Shown piece after piece: positions 36,475 to 50,160 of a stretch of 64,000 nt of DNA; position 1 is the stretch's first letter, and each line of letters begins with the position of its first letter. Location: the NCBI GenBank assembly GCA_006503535.1, contig QYRS01000003.1, positions 1,736,001-1,800,000 on the forward strand, given 5' to 3'. A program made the translations under genes and the position numbers. The notes beneath the pieces were generated by a model. That model saw nothing but the letters and a program-made list of their open reading frames with translations, had not been told where the DNA came from and made no database searches. The DNA comes from Arthrinium phaeospermum. Its lineage: Eukaryota; Ascomycota; Sordariomycetes; Amphisphaeriales; Apiosporaceae.

Positions 36475-37594
36475 ATGGCTTTCATAGCGAGCAGTCTCGG
36501 CTTCGGAGGCAGCGTTCCCCAACTAAAGCATGTCAACCAGAGTCTTATCGTTTTTCCGAAGCTGACCGGCGCCGAGTTCCTCGCCGTCGAGGCCCACGCC
36601 GTAGTCAACGACAGCACCCCCACGCCACAGGCATTCGCCATAGTTGAAGACTACCACTCGGGCACGCCGCCGCTGACCTTCTGCAACATCACGGTGACGC
36701 ACACGTATCCAGGCCAACATGACCCCATCAACAACTACATCTGACTGCCCCTGCCCCTCCCAAACGGCGGCATTGGGGATGGCGACAACACCGTGGCGGG
36801 CGTCCCGTGGAACGGTGTCATGATGAGCGCCGGCGGCAGCGGGTTCATGACGCGCTTCGGGATATGGAACCACGCCGACGCCATGTCTGAGGGCTACGCC
36901 GCCGTCAGCACGGACGGTGGCCACTCAATGGAGAACCTCGGGGACCCGTCGGCGTGGTCGCTGGTGAGCGAGGGCAACGTGGACGGCGTCGAGGACGGCG
37001 TGTCACGGAGCCGGAGCTGTGCGCCGCGAGCTTCGACCCGCGGACGCTGGCTGGCGAGGAATTTGTCTGCGAGGATGAGGCGGCGGTCGAGGCCGGCAGG
37101 ACGGAGCCGAAGTTGACCGAGAAGGGCGCCGTCAAATGGCTCAGCACCACGTGCGACTTTGGGAAGGAAAACCCGCCCAAGTGCAAATCGGCGTCGCTCC
37201 GTCTCTTGACGCAGCGGCTGCAGTACTTCGTCCGCCAGACGCACGAGCCCGCCGACGAGACGACCCTCACAGCCGCGGGCGCTGTACGCGTCGCGGCAGG
37301 GGTACGGGCCCGTCCTGGGCACGGACGACGCGGACCTGTCGGCTGCGGGCGTCGGGCGCCAAGCTGCTCCTCTGACACGGGCTGGCCGACGAGACCATCC
37401 CCTACGCACAGACGCGGACGTACTACCACGAGGCCGTTGCCGCGGCGACATCAAACCACCACGTCGACGATTACCTTCGGCTCTTCGAGGCGCCCGGCGT
37501 GGGCCATTGCGGGCTCGGCGGGTTCGGGTTCCGCCTTCAAGGGCTGGTCGACGCGCTGAGGGCGTGGGTCGAGGAGGAGGGGAAGGCCCCCTGA
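36475..37594 (+). pseudogene. Broken tannase/feruloyl esterase-family gene
   Basis: Pieces of a tannase-family esterase lie in order but in different frames. The 5' piece from the ATG at 36475 has HVNQSLIVFPKLTGAEF and TFCNITVTHTYPGQHDPIN, then a TGA at 36742 where the family has Trp before LPLP. The same frame continues with AMSEGYAAVSTDGGHS. A third piece resembles the family's DGVEDG...LCAASFDPRTL segment in a second frame. The 3' piece has LGTDDADLSA, then GAKLLL, a second TGA at 37373 at a conserved Trp, HGLADETIPYAQTRTYY and LFEAPGVGHCG, ending at 37594. At least two further frame changes occur, near 37005 and 37350. The region that should carry the nucleophilic Ser (GCSxGG) is missing. 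The Asp and His segments of the triad remain. It cannot make an active enzyme. Family members are secreted esterases on plant phenolic esters. Confidence 0.8.
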
Positions 37595-38587
37595 GGTGCT
37601 GCCGGCTCGGATGATGGTGGCGAATTCTCCTCCTCGCGGTGACGACGACGATGACGACGACGACAGAAAGAATGGCGGTTCCGATGTGCGGTGAATGCCG
37701 TGCAAGTACCCGAAGCGTGCCAAATATGACGGAGAGGGCGATATCGCAAGGGCAAACAGCTTTCGCTGCGAATGATGTGTCACATGATCGCAAGGAGGTC
37801 TCTCACAGTGAGGTAGATGACTGGGTTGTGTGTATGGGTAAGTAGCAACGTATGGAAGTACTATTTGAACCCCAACCAACAAATCACGTCTTCAAGGCCA
37901 GTATACTCCAATAGACTCCGTATGATAATGCATATTGGTCGAGACGGGTCGCAGCAACTAATTTATAGCGGAAGTCGAAGTATTGAGCGCGGGTTTTGAC
38001 CACGTAAGTAAGTTGAGAGAGGGTTTGCCATTAAAAGGGGTACCCAGATACACCTTTCTACTCATGCCTATGTGTATTTCAACAGAGTAGGCAATGTAAC
38101 ATCTCACAATCAAAACAAAACATGTTCAATAGTAAATGGCCAAGGCCATTAATGTTTGTATGTCCAATAATTGAATGTGATGATCCTGGACTCTTCATTG
38201 AGCATATGTTGCTTGATAGGGCGAGGAATCTACCAGCCAGCCCATTGTCAAGTACTTTGGTTATATTGAAGGACAGCACGACTACTGGCAGCACATGAAA
38301 AGTGAAGGTAGGACTAGCAGCGGAGATCAGGAGTCATCTATGCGATGTCTAGATACTTTGCCCATGCAGATTGCGCAGTATGCTCTCCGAATATCTATCT
38401 ACATGACTGGATAGGTGATCCCGTCACTGAAAAAGAGCCGGTGCTACTTTTACAGGCATAAAATGACACTCAAGTAAACTCATCTGGTGGGCTATCTCTT
38501 TGAGGGCTGCTTGGCACCAATGTATATCATATGGCGTTGAATTCGTTAAGGTTCTGTCGTCCAGTCTAAATTACGTGCTGTCTATGC
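37595..38587. other. Convergent intergenic region
   Basis: About 1 kb between the pseudogene and the stop of the ARPC5 gene. It is AT-richer than the flanking genes around 37900-38480, with no recognisable coding content. Confidence 0.5.
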
Positions 38588-39451
38588 TCAAACCTTGCGC
38601 CAGTCGGTCATGCATCGGCCTATGCTGCCCAAGCCTGCGATGTCGATGACCTTTTCGTGCCAGCTCAGGATTACGCTCATGGCGGCGCCTGTGGACTCGT
38701 TGGTAGAGCCGGGCCGCGACGCGACCTGGCTGAAGCCCGTCTGTTGGGGCGTCAGGGTGCTCGGGGTCCGGCTTCCCGCCGCCCGCGGAGCAGCACTGGC
38801 TCCGGCAGAAACGGCCATGCCCTTGTACCTGTAGTTCAATGGTCCGTCAGTAAGCCATATGTTGCCTTTTTATTAGATGCCCCTTATTTGACGCAATCCA
38901 GCCACGTACAGATATTTGATCAAGACGTCCAGCAGCTCACTGCCGCCTGGGGACTGGTGGATGCGCTCCAGCATCGGCGACATGTCGCTCGCCTTTATGG
39001 ATTGCAGGACCTCGGTGACGGTCTGCAGGTGTGCTTCCTGTAGTAGTGTTCAAGATGACGCGGTCAGCCTTCTTCGTTCGATCTACACATCCTCGATTCA
39101 TCATCGGGCAGTTCGCAGCAGCCCCCTTGAAGGCACGGACAGGGATCGAGTTGTCCCCGTGCCCACATCTGAAGACCGAACAAGCGGGCATCATACCTTT
39201 GCACCTTCCGACCCATTGTAGACGGGCGTCTCTAGGCAGCCTCGCAGGGCGCCCTCGGCGTCACCGCCTCGCAGCAGCTGGCGGACCTGAGCATTGAGCT
39301 GGCGGACGTCGGCCTCGTCGATCTCGGGGAGCGGCGGGTGGAGCGTGGTGGTGTCGAAGTTCTGCGAGGAGTCCGGGTCCAAGGCGTCGATGTTGATGGT
39401 GCGCCAGGCATCGCTCAGGGACGCCGAGGTGTGCTGCTGTATGATCGACAT
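38588..39451 (-). CDS. ARPC5: Arp2/3 complex subunit 5 (p16-Arc)
   Basis: Three exons, 39451-39197, 39037-38910 and 38828-38588, encode about 207 residues. The joined peptide carries the family hallmarks: WRTINIDALDPDS near the start, LRGGDAEGALRGCLETPVYN, VTEVLQSIKASDMSPMLERI, SPGGSELLDVLIKYLYKGMA and the final SWHEKVIDIAGLGSIGRCMTD. The subunit sits at the periphery of the Arp2/3 complex, which nucleates branched actin, for example at endocytic patches. The fungal protein is longer than the ~151-residue human one because of a Ser/Thr/Ala-rich insert between the KYLYKGMA and WHEK motifs. The start ATG at 39451 gives a full-length N-terminus. Confidence 0.95.
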
Positions 39452-42400
39452 GGTTTGTTGTTTTCGAGGGTAGGAGCCGAGCGGTGGTGTGGATTTGTCG
39501 GCTGGCTGGCTTGCTTGTTGCTGCTACTGCTGCTGCTTGCTGTTGCTTGCTGCTGTCTGTTCAGCTACGTATGCGTTGTTCGTTGCCAAGGGGGACGAAT
39601 CAGGTGACTCGTTATCGTGCAGCTGATAGCTAGAGGGCGTGAGGGCGTAGGGGGGGCGTGTGTATTGCCGCTTTACTGCCACACTCCCTGGTCAATCAAT
39701 CAATCAATGGTGTATGGTATGTATGGTGAGGAGGTCGTTGCCGCGGTATGCGTCTGCAGGATTTGGGGGGCCTACAGTGTTGGATTGAGGTGAGGTAGTG
39801 GGGCTTGCTGGCGGTGATGGAGGAGGTCGGAGTGGGAGTTGGCTTGCTGGCAGCCAGAGAGACCTTCCCCAGTCGCGTGCGGGGCGAGGCTGCTAAAAAC
39901 AGTCAGCAAGCCACCGGCCACCGCCAAATCAGAGCTGCCACATCAGGCTTGCCCGCTCCATTGGCAGCTGGCCAGGGTGCTGGGTGAGGGGCTGAGCAAA
40001 ATTGTCGTCGCAGACCTGCACTTACACCGACCTGCTAGAATGGCCTATTGGCTCCCGTACGGACTTCAGCATGCAACCAGTGTCGAATTTCAAAGGGTGA
40101 TACAATGTGAGTCATACGTGCGCGGCTCTTGCATTGCATTAGGCGGATGGGTATTATCAATTGATGTCTCTATACAGTTGCGGTCTTGTACTGCTACATG
40201 CGCCGAGTCGTGACAAATAATAGACCCGCGGCTGCCAGTCGGCTATTGATAGGAAATATTTCCAAGGATAAAGGGAAAAGAGAAAAAACGAGAGCTACAT
40301 ACCCAGGCATACCAGGGGCATAGGCTACATTAGTTCGGGCAGGCAGGCATTTTGTATTGGGTTTCTGTGGTTCGTATATACCATCAAATCCATCTTCGTA
40401 CATGAACAAGCTGCACGACACGTAGTTATCCATCAGCTAACGAACGATTCTCGCTTCATGAGGATCCGATTTGTTGAGGTTAGGCAGCAATACGTGAGCA
40501 ACCAGAGAATGACCAGGTCAGCTGCGAAAACTTCTCCGCGACATATGAAGATCCGATATGGTAAAAGTAGCAAAGTGGTGGTTTTGGATGCCGATAGACA
40601 CGCACGTGATAGGCCTGCGGTGTCATACAATCGATGGATGGTGTTTGCAACATTGGCGCTCGCTTACCTAGGTATAGATCGGTCTAGTCTCGCAACCAAT
40701 AGGTTTGCAGCAAAATCTGGCAGCAGCACCGCTCCTATCAAAACCCGTTCTCACAGGGTCTTGTACCGTTCCCACCCCTAGAAGCTGAGGGGGGAAAAAG
40801 AGTTCTGCAGGGAGCCCTACAATTGTAGCTCGTATGCGCATGTGCTGGTACCTGCTGTCTCCTGTCTATATGCTGGATGACGAAGGGCAAAGTCCAATAA
40901 CCAATGTACGTGACATACGATTCTGCTCTATGGGCTCAAAGAAGTGTCTCCTCTGCCCTTGCATAAGCCACGTGGAAAGACCATCCCATCTGCAAGTTGC
41001 AAACCGGTTTCTGCACCGGCACACAGTTTAGCGAGACAATCAATCAAGTCGAAAATAACAGATGTAGAGTAAGTACAATACCATACCAGAACGTACGTTG
41101 TGTGACATCACGCAGGGTAGCAGTAAGTAACAATAGACCGCCGATTACTGCCAGCACCTGTAACTGGGAGCGGAATCGCCGTGGGAACAAAAGGGGGCGG
41201 GATGCAGGCTCAAGATCCCGCCGCGTTGGAAACGGATTGAGCCCCCAGCTCAAGGAAAATTATTGGATTCGTCCGGATTGACCACCGGTGTGCCGGGTCA
41301 CATTGGGCTGCATAGGCGGTAACACTGGACATCTGGCAGTCTGACCCATTGCCCAGGTTGCTAGGATTGGCAATAATGTTTCCAATCAGTCCGAATATGG
41401 CCTCTCCGTGCAGGGGCTACGATTGTCCCCAAGGTGAGAAATCGCGGTTCACCGAGAATCGACGTGTCCACCTTGCCCACACACCTTGGTAGCATCAACC
41501 TGCCATTAGTGAACAGCTCTCAAACAAGGCTGATGCCGGTTTTATTATGGCGCCCAGGGGTCGAAAACAAAGACGGTGGGCTTCCCAGGGCCCGTTTGGG
41601 GAGCACCTGTGGTGCGTGGCATGGGATTTGTGATTTCACAATCGTGCTCACGTCGTAAGGAATGGGTGGGTAAGCAGGCGCCCTTCAAGCCACCCGAAAT
41701 TTGATGCACAGAAGGACGGCATTGAGCCGTGGAGGCGAGGCCGTCTTTGACGGGCTGCGACGGGGAAAGAGGCCGCATCCCGAAACGTGTCACTTCTAGG
41801 AATATCCTGGCAGGCAACTCGGCCAAACCCAGCGCCGTTCATCCCAATGTCAGTCAATGTCAGTCCATCGGGCCAGCATAGCCGCAGATCATCCCTTCGT
41901 CCTGTCTGGTTCAGGAATCAGGATGGAAAAGACTTTCGCCTTCTGCGCCGGGGCTCCCAACCGGGGTTCCAATGGCCTGAGCGGCCCAGGATGTTTGCTA
42001 TATGCGACCCAAGGGAAAGGGAAAAATTTTCCTATCTGATTAGCGAGATGTCAATAGTATGGTAATATCAGAACACCGGTATGTACGTGTGTAAGAGTTG
42101 GTTTCAGGTGCTAAGGCTCGGGACGGTTCCCCGGTGACGGCGCCACGAGGTAGAGTAGGAGGCCCGAAGATTGGACTGGCATTTTCCCCTGCTCTCGTTG
42201 GCGGACGCTAGCCAGGCTGCCTGCCTTGCATGCAACCAATTCCACCGCCGCGGCTGTCTGTCTCTTCGCCAATGCCTGTTCGTTCTCCAACTGATGTAGC
42301 TGTACATACAGACACTATTGCCGGCAGTAGCAGGTAGTGGACAGGAAGGGGACGGATGACATCGTTCCCCGTATCGAGAACCGACACCGACCCGACACCG

Positions 42401-45400
42401 ACCAATTGAGCGGTGTAACCAATATTGACGTGAAGTCGGTAAGGAAGCAGGCAGATGGCCCTGCCAGGGTGCAAGCCATCCTAAGTAACATCACCGCGCA
42501 TATTGTGTGTACTTGACGGGCTTGCAGCCGGTGCGATAGGTCAGGAGGCACCTCCCTCCAGTAAACAATGGGTTTTGTTCTCTGAGATCAATGCTTAACC
42601 AGTGGGGGTCATGCAGGACGGTTAGGTACTGTAGTACCAAAGGTATGCAACGTGGCTGGGGGAATGGTGCAGTGGAGCATTGGAACGAAGCTAGAAAGCG
42701 CAAGGAAGGGTTCTGGAAGGCTTCCCAATCTGCTACAACCTAGGTACCTTTTGCTGGTCCGGTCCGGATTTGGAGGATGGCTGGATGGAAAACAAACCCA
42801 TCCACCGCTGGTTGGTCTTTGCAGACTGCATGTCCAGACATAACCCTGTCCTGCAGGTGGAGTGCGCTTTTGGGATCCTCCCTTCTTGCTCACCACGTCA
42901 CCACGTCCCCCCGTCACCCCCGGCAAGAACAGAGACACAATAGGGGTCCTGGCCCAAATACGCATCCACCTACTTGTACCAACACCGGCAGCGATATCTC
43001 CGTAACGGCATTTCCAGAGCCCAGACTTGTTGTTACACCGCAGGAGAGGCCTGTGTGCTTTTGTTTGTATGTTACCCACGATTCAAACATCGCATCGAAG
43101 ATCTTGCATTGAGGCCACGGTATACTCATTCATGCCGTGGCATGGGCCGTAGACGTGCCAGAAGCCCCAATCTGCAGCCGCACAAAAGCAGACTCCGGCC
43201 TATGGAAAAAAAAATTGTACCCTACCGACATGACATCTTACTGCATATGCATGCTGCATGTACAGACGGTCACTACCTGGGTTGTGCATATGCGTGCATA
43301 CCCAAGATATCCATCCGCACGAAGGCCCGAACATTAAGCGGCTCGCAGCTCGGTAACCCATTTGCTCGGTAAGGACCGTGAGGTCGATCAAATTCTGCCA
43401 TGCATGGGGGATCATGGGCTTGTAGCATGGAAAATCGATGGTGTTCGAGCAGTGGATCGCTCTCAGGGACCGCCGGCTGTCATTTCGAGATTAGAAGCCA
43501 TCGTGGAGGCCGGCAACTCCTTTGCTCCTTGGTGCGCTCCACGCGGTAGTGGATATGGCTGTCAACATGGCCGTTAGCTGCAATCCCAGTCACTGGGGTG
43601 AGGGACTTTAGAATCTTTCTAGAAGGAGTGAATGAGGCCTGTGTGTTTGGCCTTGTACAATGAAGCAGGGCAGGCTTGCTCGGTCCGTTCATGTTGGGAA
43701 GTCGTCTGCCTGCAGAGTATGCTGTACGCATGTACGTTGACGTGTCGGCGCAGCCGGGTGGATTATACAGGTATGTATGTGTTTTCGGCGGCCGAACCGC
43801 TATGTTTACATACGTTAACATATCATACCAGGAATGTAAGACATCTGTAAGCACCTTATCCACTGGCATACAGTAGGCAGAGTAAATATGTAGAGTAGAC
43901 TGGCGATGATGACCGTATACTCGCGCTACCGGTATATCGGCACACCTCCTCCATACTGGGCTGTCCGGCATGCGGGATGGGATGTACAGTAGGGGTTAAG
44001 GTTAGACTGCGTTGCATCGCGTCCAGCGAGGTCGAAGACACATCTTCCCAATCACACATACTGGCGTCATCAAATGGCAGAGTCTGCGCTTACTGTCCCG
44101 AGGCAGCTCCAGTGACCAACATCACCGAGACATCAGTTCAGAAAAGGCGACATATGCAGCCCAGCCCCAGGGTATGCGCTTTGCTCGAACCATACCGCAT
44201 GTGTCGTTGTTTCATTGCCTGACGATTGGACGATACGTGCATGGATTATTTATCCTTGAGATACCCAGTCCACTATTAATTGGTGTTTCGACTCATTGTA
44301 GCTATGAACGCATCACGCTGCGCCTGGCGCCTGGTGGCCATTGAAAGGCCTGTCGGAACAAACCTTCTCACCCCATCAAGTCTCAAACTGTCTGATGCTG
44401 CGACCAATCACGTACAAGAGACCGGATGGGGCACTTCCCTGAGCCTCGCATTTCTCAGCTGAACTGCCAAAGACTACCTACCCAGCGTAACAAAATCTAA
44501 ACGTGCATCTGTAGCAACTTGAATCTTGCTCTGGCCTACAGAATGTGAGAGTGGTTTACTAATCCAGTTTGCCACCTTTTGCTTTTCGTTGCACGTCAAG
44601 GCCGGTCTCATTCGCGGCTGGTCGATCCGTCGCTAGCACAAATACCTCCATATTTCAATGCTGTTCTAATTTCCCCTGAAGTTTCATGCCTATTTTTGAC
44701 TACTTCTCTGGGTACAGTACCTGTCTACAATGCAGACTTTCGGTGGAGCTTCCCCGAGCTTGGCTAATGCAGGAACAAGGCGCGGTTGCTGCTCAGAAAG
44801 GCTTCGCTCCTCCCTCCCTTACAACCTACCTAGGCCTAGCCAATGCTGAAGTACCGGATACTTTCTCGAATAGGCCCAACCCCAACCATGACCTTCCTGA
44901 CCTATCATACTGCCGAATGAAAACAGCGTAAGGAGTTTGGAAAGTCCCGGCGAGTTTGAGCAACCAACTCAACAAGAGAACAAGAGAAACGCCCTCCTCC
45001 TGCCATGCAAGGCTCAGTAACCTGCTAAGCCCAGGAGCCATGAGATCAGTCAATGCTTACAAGCAGGACACACCGAACGCTCTGGTGAACATGAGGCCTG
45101 CCCTTTGCTACTAGCACCTACCTAGTGGTTCTATTATGTACATACTTACCACTTCCTCCTTAGTCCAAACCTGGAAGGTACTTCGGGGCGCGACGCGAGG
45201 AAATAGAATGGAGAAGTGGGAGAAGCTTACTCTGTGTCTACCCATAGCTAGGTAGGCATCGATTGACAGATCCCGCGGCCTCCTTTTCCATCCATAGCTT
45301 CAATATTCTGGACTGTAGCATCTAGACTAGAGCCTGGGTCTGGCCCAGCTCCTTGCCACTGCCTACCTACACATACACTTACACAAATCCACGGAACAGA

Positions 45401-48400
45401 AGAAATAACAAAGCTCACATTCTGAGTTATCACAAGTTTTTTTTTTAGTTTTTTATTTTGGTGGTCGAACTGCATTCTTGCCCAGGGCAGCTTGATTGCG
45501 TCGAAGAATGCTGGGAAATTGCCGAAGGTGTATTATCAATGGATACATCTCGTAGCCAAGGTGGTATTCAGGAAATTTTTTCTTCTGGAATTAAGATCTT
45601 TGTGACCGGTTGTTCCATCATCCATGCTAGTGGAGATGCATGGTACCTGTACGGCGCTATGTCATTGACATATTCCAGCAAACCTCGTTAATCGGAATCA
45701 AGCCAGCCCATTCCGCATGCAGCAGCCTTCTAGAAGCACCTGAGTGCCTCTTTCGGCTACCTGCCCTTCGGCGATGGGGCTAACCAAGAAAGCTAAATCT
45801 AGGGGCTCGCGGACGCGGACGTTCGTGATCTTTGTTGTTTGTTTCTATATGATCCGCAAAAAAGTGATAATGGGCGTCCCCAGTCGCGCGAAGCGAGCAC
45901 ATCCATTGCCGGTTTCGTCTGTGTTGACGTGTGTGGTGGTGTCCCTGTGGTGTCCTGTGTGTCCGGCCGGCCCGTTTGGTCAGGCTTGCAGCACCCAATA
46001 CTCGTGGGTATCGGCTTTTATTGACGTGGATGGGGTCGTCGGTCAACTGATGATGCTTTTCCGGCTGGGGTTGGAGTCTGCAAACCGCCTATGGAAGAGA
46101 CCCGTTTGGTGACCTTCCACCTACTACGCCCGTATCCTACACTTGTTCGAGTGGCACAAGTATCGTATTGGCACCCGAAGCGGGACGACAAGCAATCCAG
46201 GCGCCCGCCCATTCCTAACCTTGTTTCGGAAGACGAGCGCGCTCCCAGATTCTGTCCCACCTCAGCCGGCTGGACTGACTGGTTACCGTACGGGCTTGTG
46301 CATACATGACGACGACGACGACGATGAAGCCGGGTCGCAAGTGACATTTAGCCCGCTCCGCTCCGCTAATCTCCGAATCGCCATAGCAGGCACCTCGGTA
46401 TTACCTCTGGCATATGTTACAACCAACATGGGCGGTGCCGCCTCGCAGTGTAACGGCCGCAAGTTTAATGGGATAGCACAAGGGCAGGTGGTGCCTGCTG
46501 GATTTCAGAATTGTTCCGGCGTCCAATAAGCTAAACTGGAGGATGTTCCATTTCATGATACTCTCTACCACCTACTGAATCCCTAGTGTCGAGTGACTGT
46601 TTCGGGCAACCCATCGAAGACAGAGCAGATGCAACTGGTTCAGATGAACCGGCCGAGCGTGGAAATGCCCCGCTTTGCAGGTGGTAGTATGTTGGTGGCA
46701 TCATGCCATGACTGCAACCGTACCGTGGGATTGGCAGGTGTGCGTGCTGCCGACTCTCTCACTCTCTTCCGTACACGTATGGTGGTGGTGTTGGCTGACA
46801 AGTGCTACACCACGCTGTCGTCATTTTGATACAGCCATTATACTCACTTCGTTATTATACGTACGGTGGGAATTGTTTAACATAGTGACTGAAACACGGC
46901 TTAGCGCCGCGACCCTACGTGGTGGTGATCGCTAGGCTTTAAAAAATCGAGTCGCATTACCCATTAATCGCTACGACCGCTGAGTAGCATTCGACTGGGT
47001 TGCTGACGTGCTAATACATCCGCCTCCGGTTTGGAAGAGCAAATGCAAGTCTGATACTACTATAGCCCGCCCTCCAGCTCCAAAAGGCCATTGTGCTGGT
47101 CAGATGCTTACGTTATACTCGACGCGAGCATCAAAGCGGACTGGACGGGTGCCAATGAAGGGACTTTCGTGCGTCTGACCTACCTACCTCACCCCTCCCC
47201 TACTGTTCACTTGACGAAACCAGCATTTGGTGATCCCCTCCGGTGCCGAGTCAAACATTGGATTTGATGTAATTAGGGGACGAGTATACTATAATTGACT
47301 CGTCTACCTTGGCAACCCATCATATATACAGCACACAGGTTCGACGGCATAACCCGCAGTACATGAAGTCACCACCTGTGATTAATTAGCCTCTATGGGT
47401 ACGCGGGAGCTAGAAGAAACCGACTCTTCCATGTCGTGTCAGCCTTCCATCCAATGCCTCCCAAGGTGGTATCAAACCACCATCTCATCGCAAAGTCCAG
47501 AGTAGGACACCAATGATTGGGACTATCGGGACAAGACACATCTCGTAAGATATATACGAAGCTCTTCATCGCGTCACTGGCTCGTCGAATCCGACTTACA
47601 TCGTCGTCGTGAAACCTCGCGCCACTTAAAGCCAAGCACAATACAGGAAACACATTTGGAACCACGATCCATGTTGTCAGAAACCCCGCGGCTTGCATGC
47701 ATGTATGCATACCTAGTCAGGAACAACTGCAAGAAGAGAGGTCCCAGTTCCTCCTGTGCCTGATACATTCCCAGAAATTTGGGCCATGGCAACCTTCAGG
47801 CAATCACCATGGAGGTCATGCAGACTAAGAATAGACATTATCGAATGCGGTGCCTCCGTTCACGACACCCAAGTCCGTATTCTGTGTTCGACTTCTGGAA
47901 TCATAACTACAACACACGCATGATATCGATAAAGGGTTGTTCTCGTGGCGTAGTGCTCTTATCGAACTATTTGGCAAATGTATTCTGTCTTTGTGCCACT
48001 GCCGACTGATGGAACTTCTGCCGTGGCAGTTCGCATCTCCCAAATGTGGACTTTTCGGAACGGAGAACAAGATGAAATGATGCTGTGTCACTGAGACCAG
48101 AGGCCAAAGGGGGCCAACCCCAAGTAAGCCGTAGGCGAACGCGCTGATGTCTTCTCTGACTGGCAGCCCTCCCGCAGACCATCCATCAATGAACCCCAAA
48201 ATAGTAGCTTCAGCTGCGCGGCTGACATAGCCGACACCACGTGTAGTTCAGCATGCGATAAGCCCAGGCACGGTAATTTTCTTCAACACCATCATCATCA
48301 TACGAGCGAGATACGGTTTGTCTCTCGACCGCCAACTGAACTGACGGCCGGATCGGGTGAATCGGGAAGAGGCTCACCAGGGCAACACGTCAAGACTCGC

Positions 48401-50160
48401 AAGGCACGTTCGTTTTCCCAATCTCGCACCTTTTTATTACCTAGGCTAGGTAGGTATTAGGTATTCTGTCTTCCGAGTTCCCCTAGTTCCCCGGCGACCC
48501 GCCATCGAACCGTTTCCTCAGAACTTTGTACCCCATGTCGTTTTTCCCCCTTCCACCCTCAAAGCACAAGCATAGCATCACTTTTTCTTTTTCCCACCGC
48601 CCAAGGTATCATTTCCCACGCGGCAGAGAAAGTTTTGGGCCGATGAAACCAACAAAAACTTTGAAAAGATTGCCAATCAAGACGTGGTCCCCGGCATGGT
48701 TTCTTCTGCAAATCTGGAGACAATGACCGCTGTTACTTGAGGAACTAGGGACACGTATGGAGCCATAACAGTCTGGCCCCGACATCCACCTCAACGGCAC
48801 TTGCGAAACTCAGCAAGGCTGGGCATCAGACGACCGAAAGTGGACTTGCCCTCGCAGCATTGTTCATCGCCAGGCCTGATGGAAGCAATGGTGGAAGCGT
48901 GGAAGGGATAGAAGATATTCGAGAAAAATTCGAAAGTGGGCGCGACCTGGTCTAGCGTGTCGGGCAAGGGAATTATTACCCAGGTGGATCAAGCGTACCG
49001 ACAACGAAAAGATCACCCCATAACCCTGTTAGCCTGTAGGACAATCCCAGGACGACATTTCAAACCCTGTGGCATTATTATTCTTTGGCAGAGGCCGATG
49101 TTCAGGGGTGGGCGGCCAGTCGGTCAGTACTGGGTACCTCTTGTACCCGACATACCCTTTCCTGCTTGTCCCAACCGGAGCGAAGCGTTAGGCGGGCTGC
49201 TGGTCCACTAGGGAAATGGCCGCCACTAACCTACAGGCCTCCTCCACTGTAGTAGGGGACAATTCCGTCCTTGTCGAACAACCCCCCCGGCCCGAACCAG
49301 ACAACTGCTGCTCCCTCTCTTGCACTCAATAGTCGGTCGAACGAAGTGACTGCTCATCATGGGCAGGGAAGCGCGAGGCAAGTGGGCATGTGTATCTACT
49401 TGAAGCTCTCCGAGTATCAGCGACGGGGCAGGGACTGCTGTCCAATCTCATTAGTTACGCAGGTCAGAGGCATTGAAGCTGTAATCGTTCTTTGCAGTAG
49501 GTTAGTTACTAGTAAAGTGGCCGGAGTTGGTTGGCAGTTCAGTTAATTCAAAGGGTCTCGCGCTCTAGCGACAAGTCTAACACGCGCCCGCACATGGAAG
49601 AGGTAGGTAAGTATTGAGTGAGCGCCTTGCCTGCCTGCATACACTAACTAGGAAGCAAGAGAGGTATGGGGTGGGCTAGGTACATACCTGCTTCGTGTTG
49701 TACCATAGGGCGATGACTTGGATCCATTTACTGACGTCTGTCTGTCCGGCCGGCCCATTGAATTGTTGTTGTCCAGCTCATGGGCCAGGAAGTACCGCTA
49801 CTTTGGATTATCAGACTACCTTAGCATGTACCGAACGCCCCAAACGACTTAACGGGGCATCCTCATGTGCGCTAACCGGCCTACCCATGCACCCGCGGTT
49901 GACTTGGCTTGTCAAGGTGGTTCCCTGCGACGGCCAGGTACCTGCTGGGTCTCTCAATTTACATGCGTGAAGTTTGAGAGCTGGTAAATGAACCACCCTT
50001 TTCCTTCCCCTTGGAAAGCACACACCCCCCTTGAGAAGGCCAACACGCCCTTGTGTGTCTTTTTATAAGACGGAAATCTACCCCCTTCCCAAGGCCCAAA
50101 TTTCAGAGGAGTTTTTCCTAAACCATCAATCGGTTGTTTTGTACAATAAGAGTTCCCAGT
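39452..50160. other. Gene desert, left part
   Basis: 10.7 kb with no protein gene that I can support. Frames are short, have poor codon bias and no splice-linked continuation. Short motifs such as CCTACCTA/TAGGTAGG and low-complexity runs recur; for example, a (CAAT)4 run lies at 39693-39708 and a GAC/GAT run at about 46307-46326. No tRNA-like or transposon-like element was recognised. The first few hundred bases should hold the ARPC5 promoter. Confidence 0.5.

Noticed and set aside
46143..46529. 128-codon plus-strand frame in the gene desert with an Asp run
   Set aside because: It begins at a non-ATG codon, the Asp run comes from a short GAC/GAT repeat, and codon use is not gene-like.
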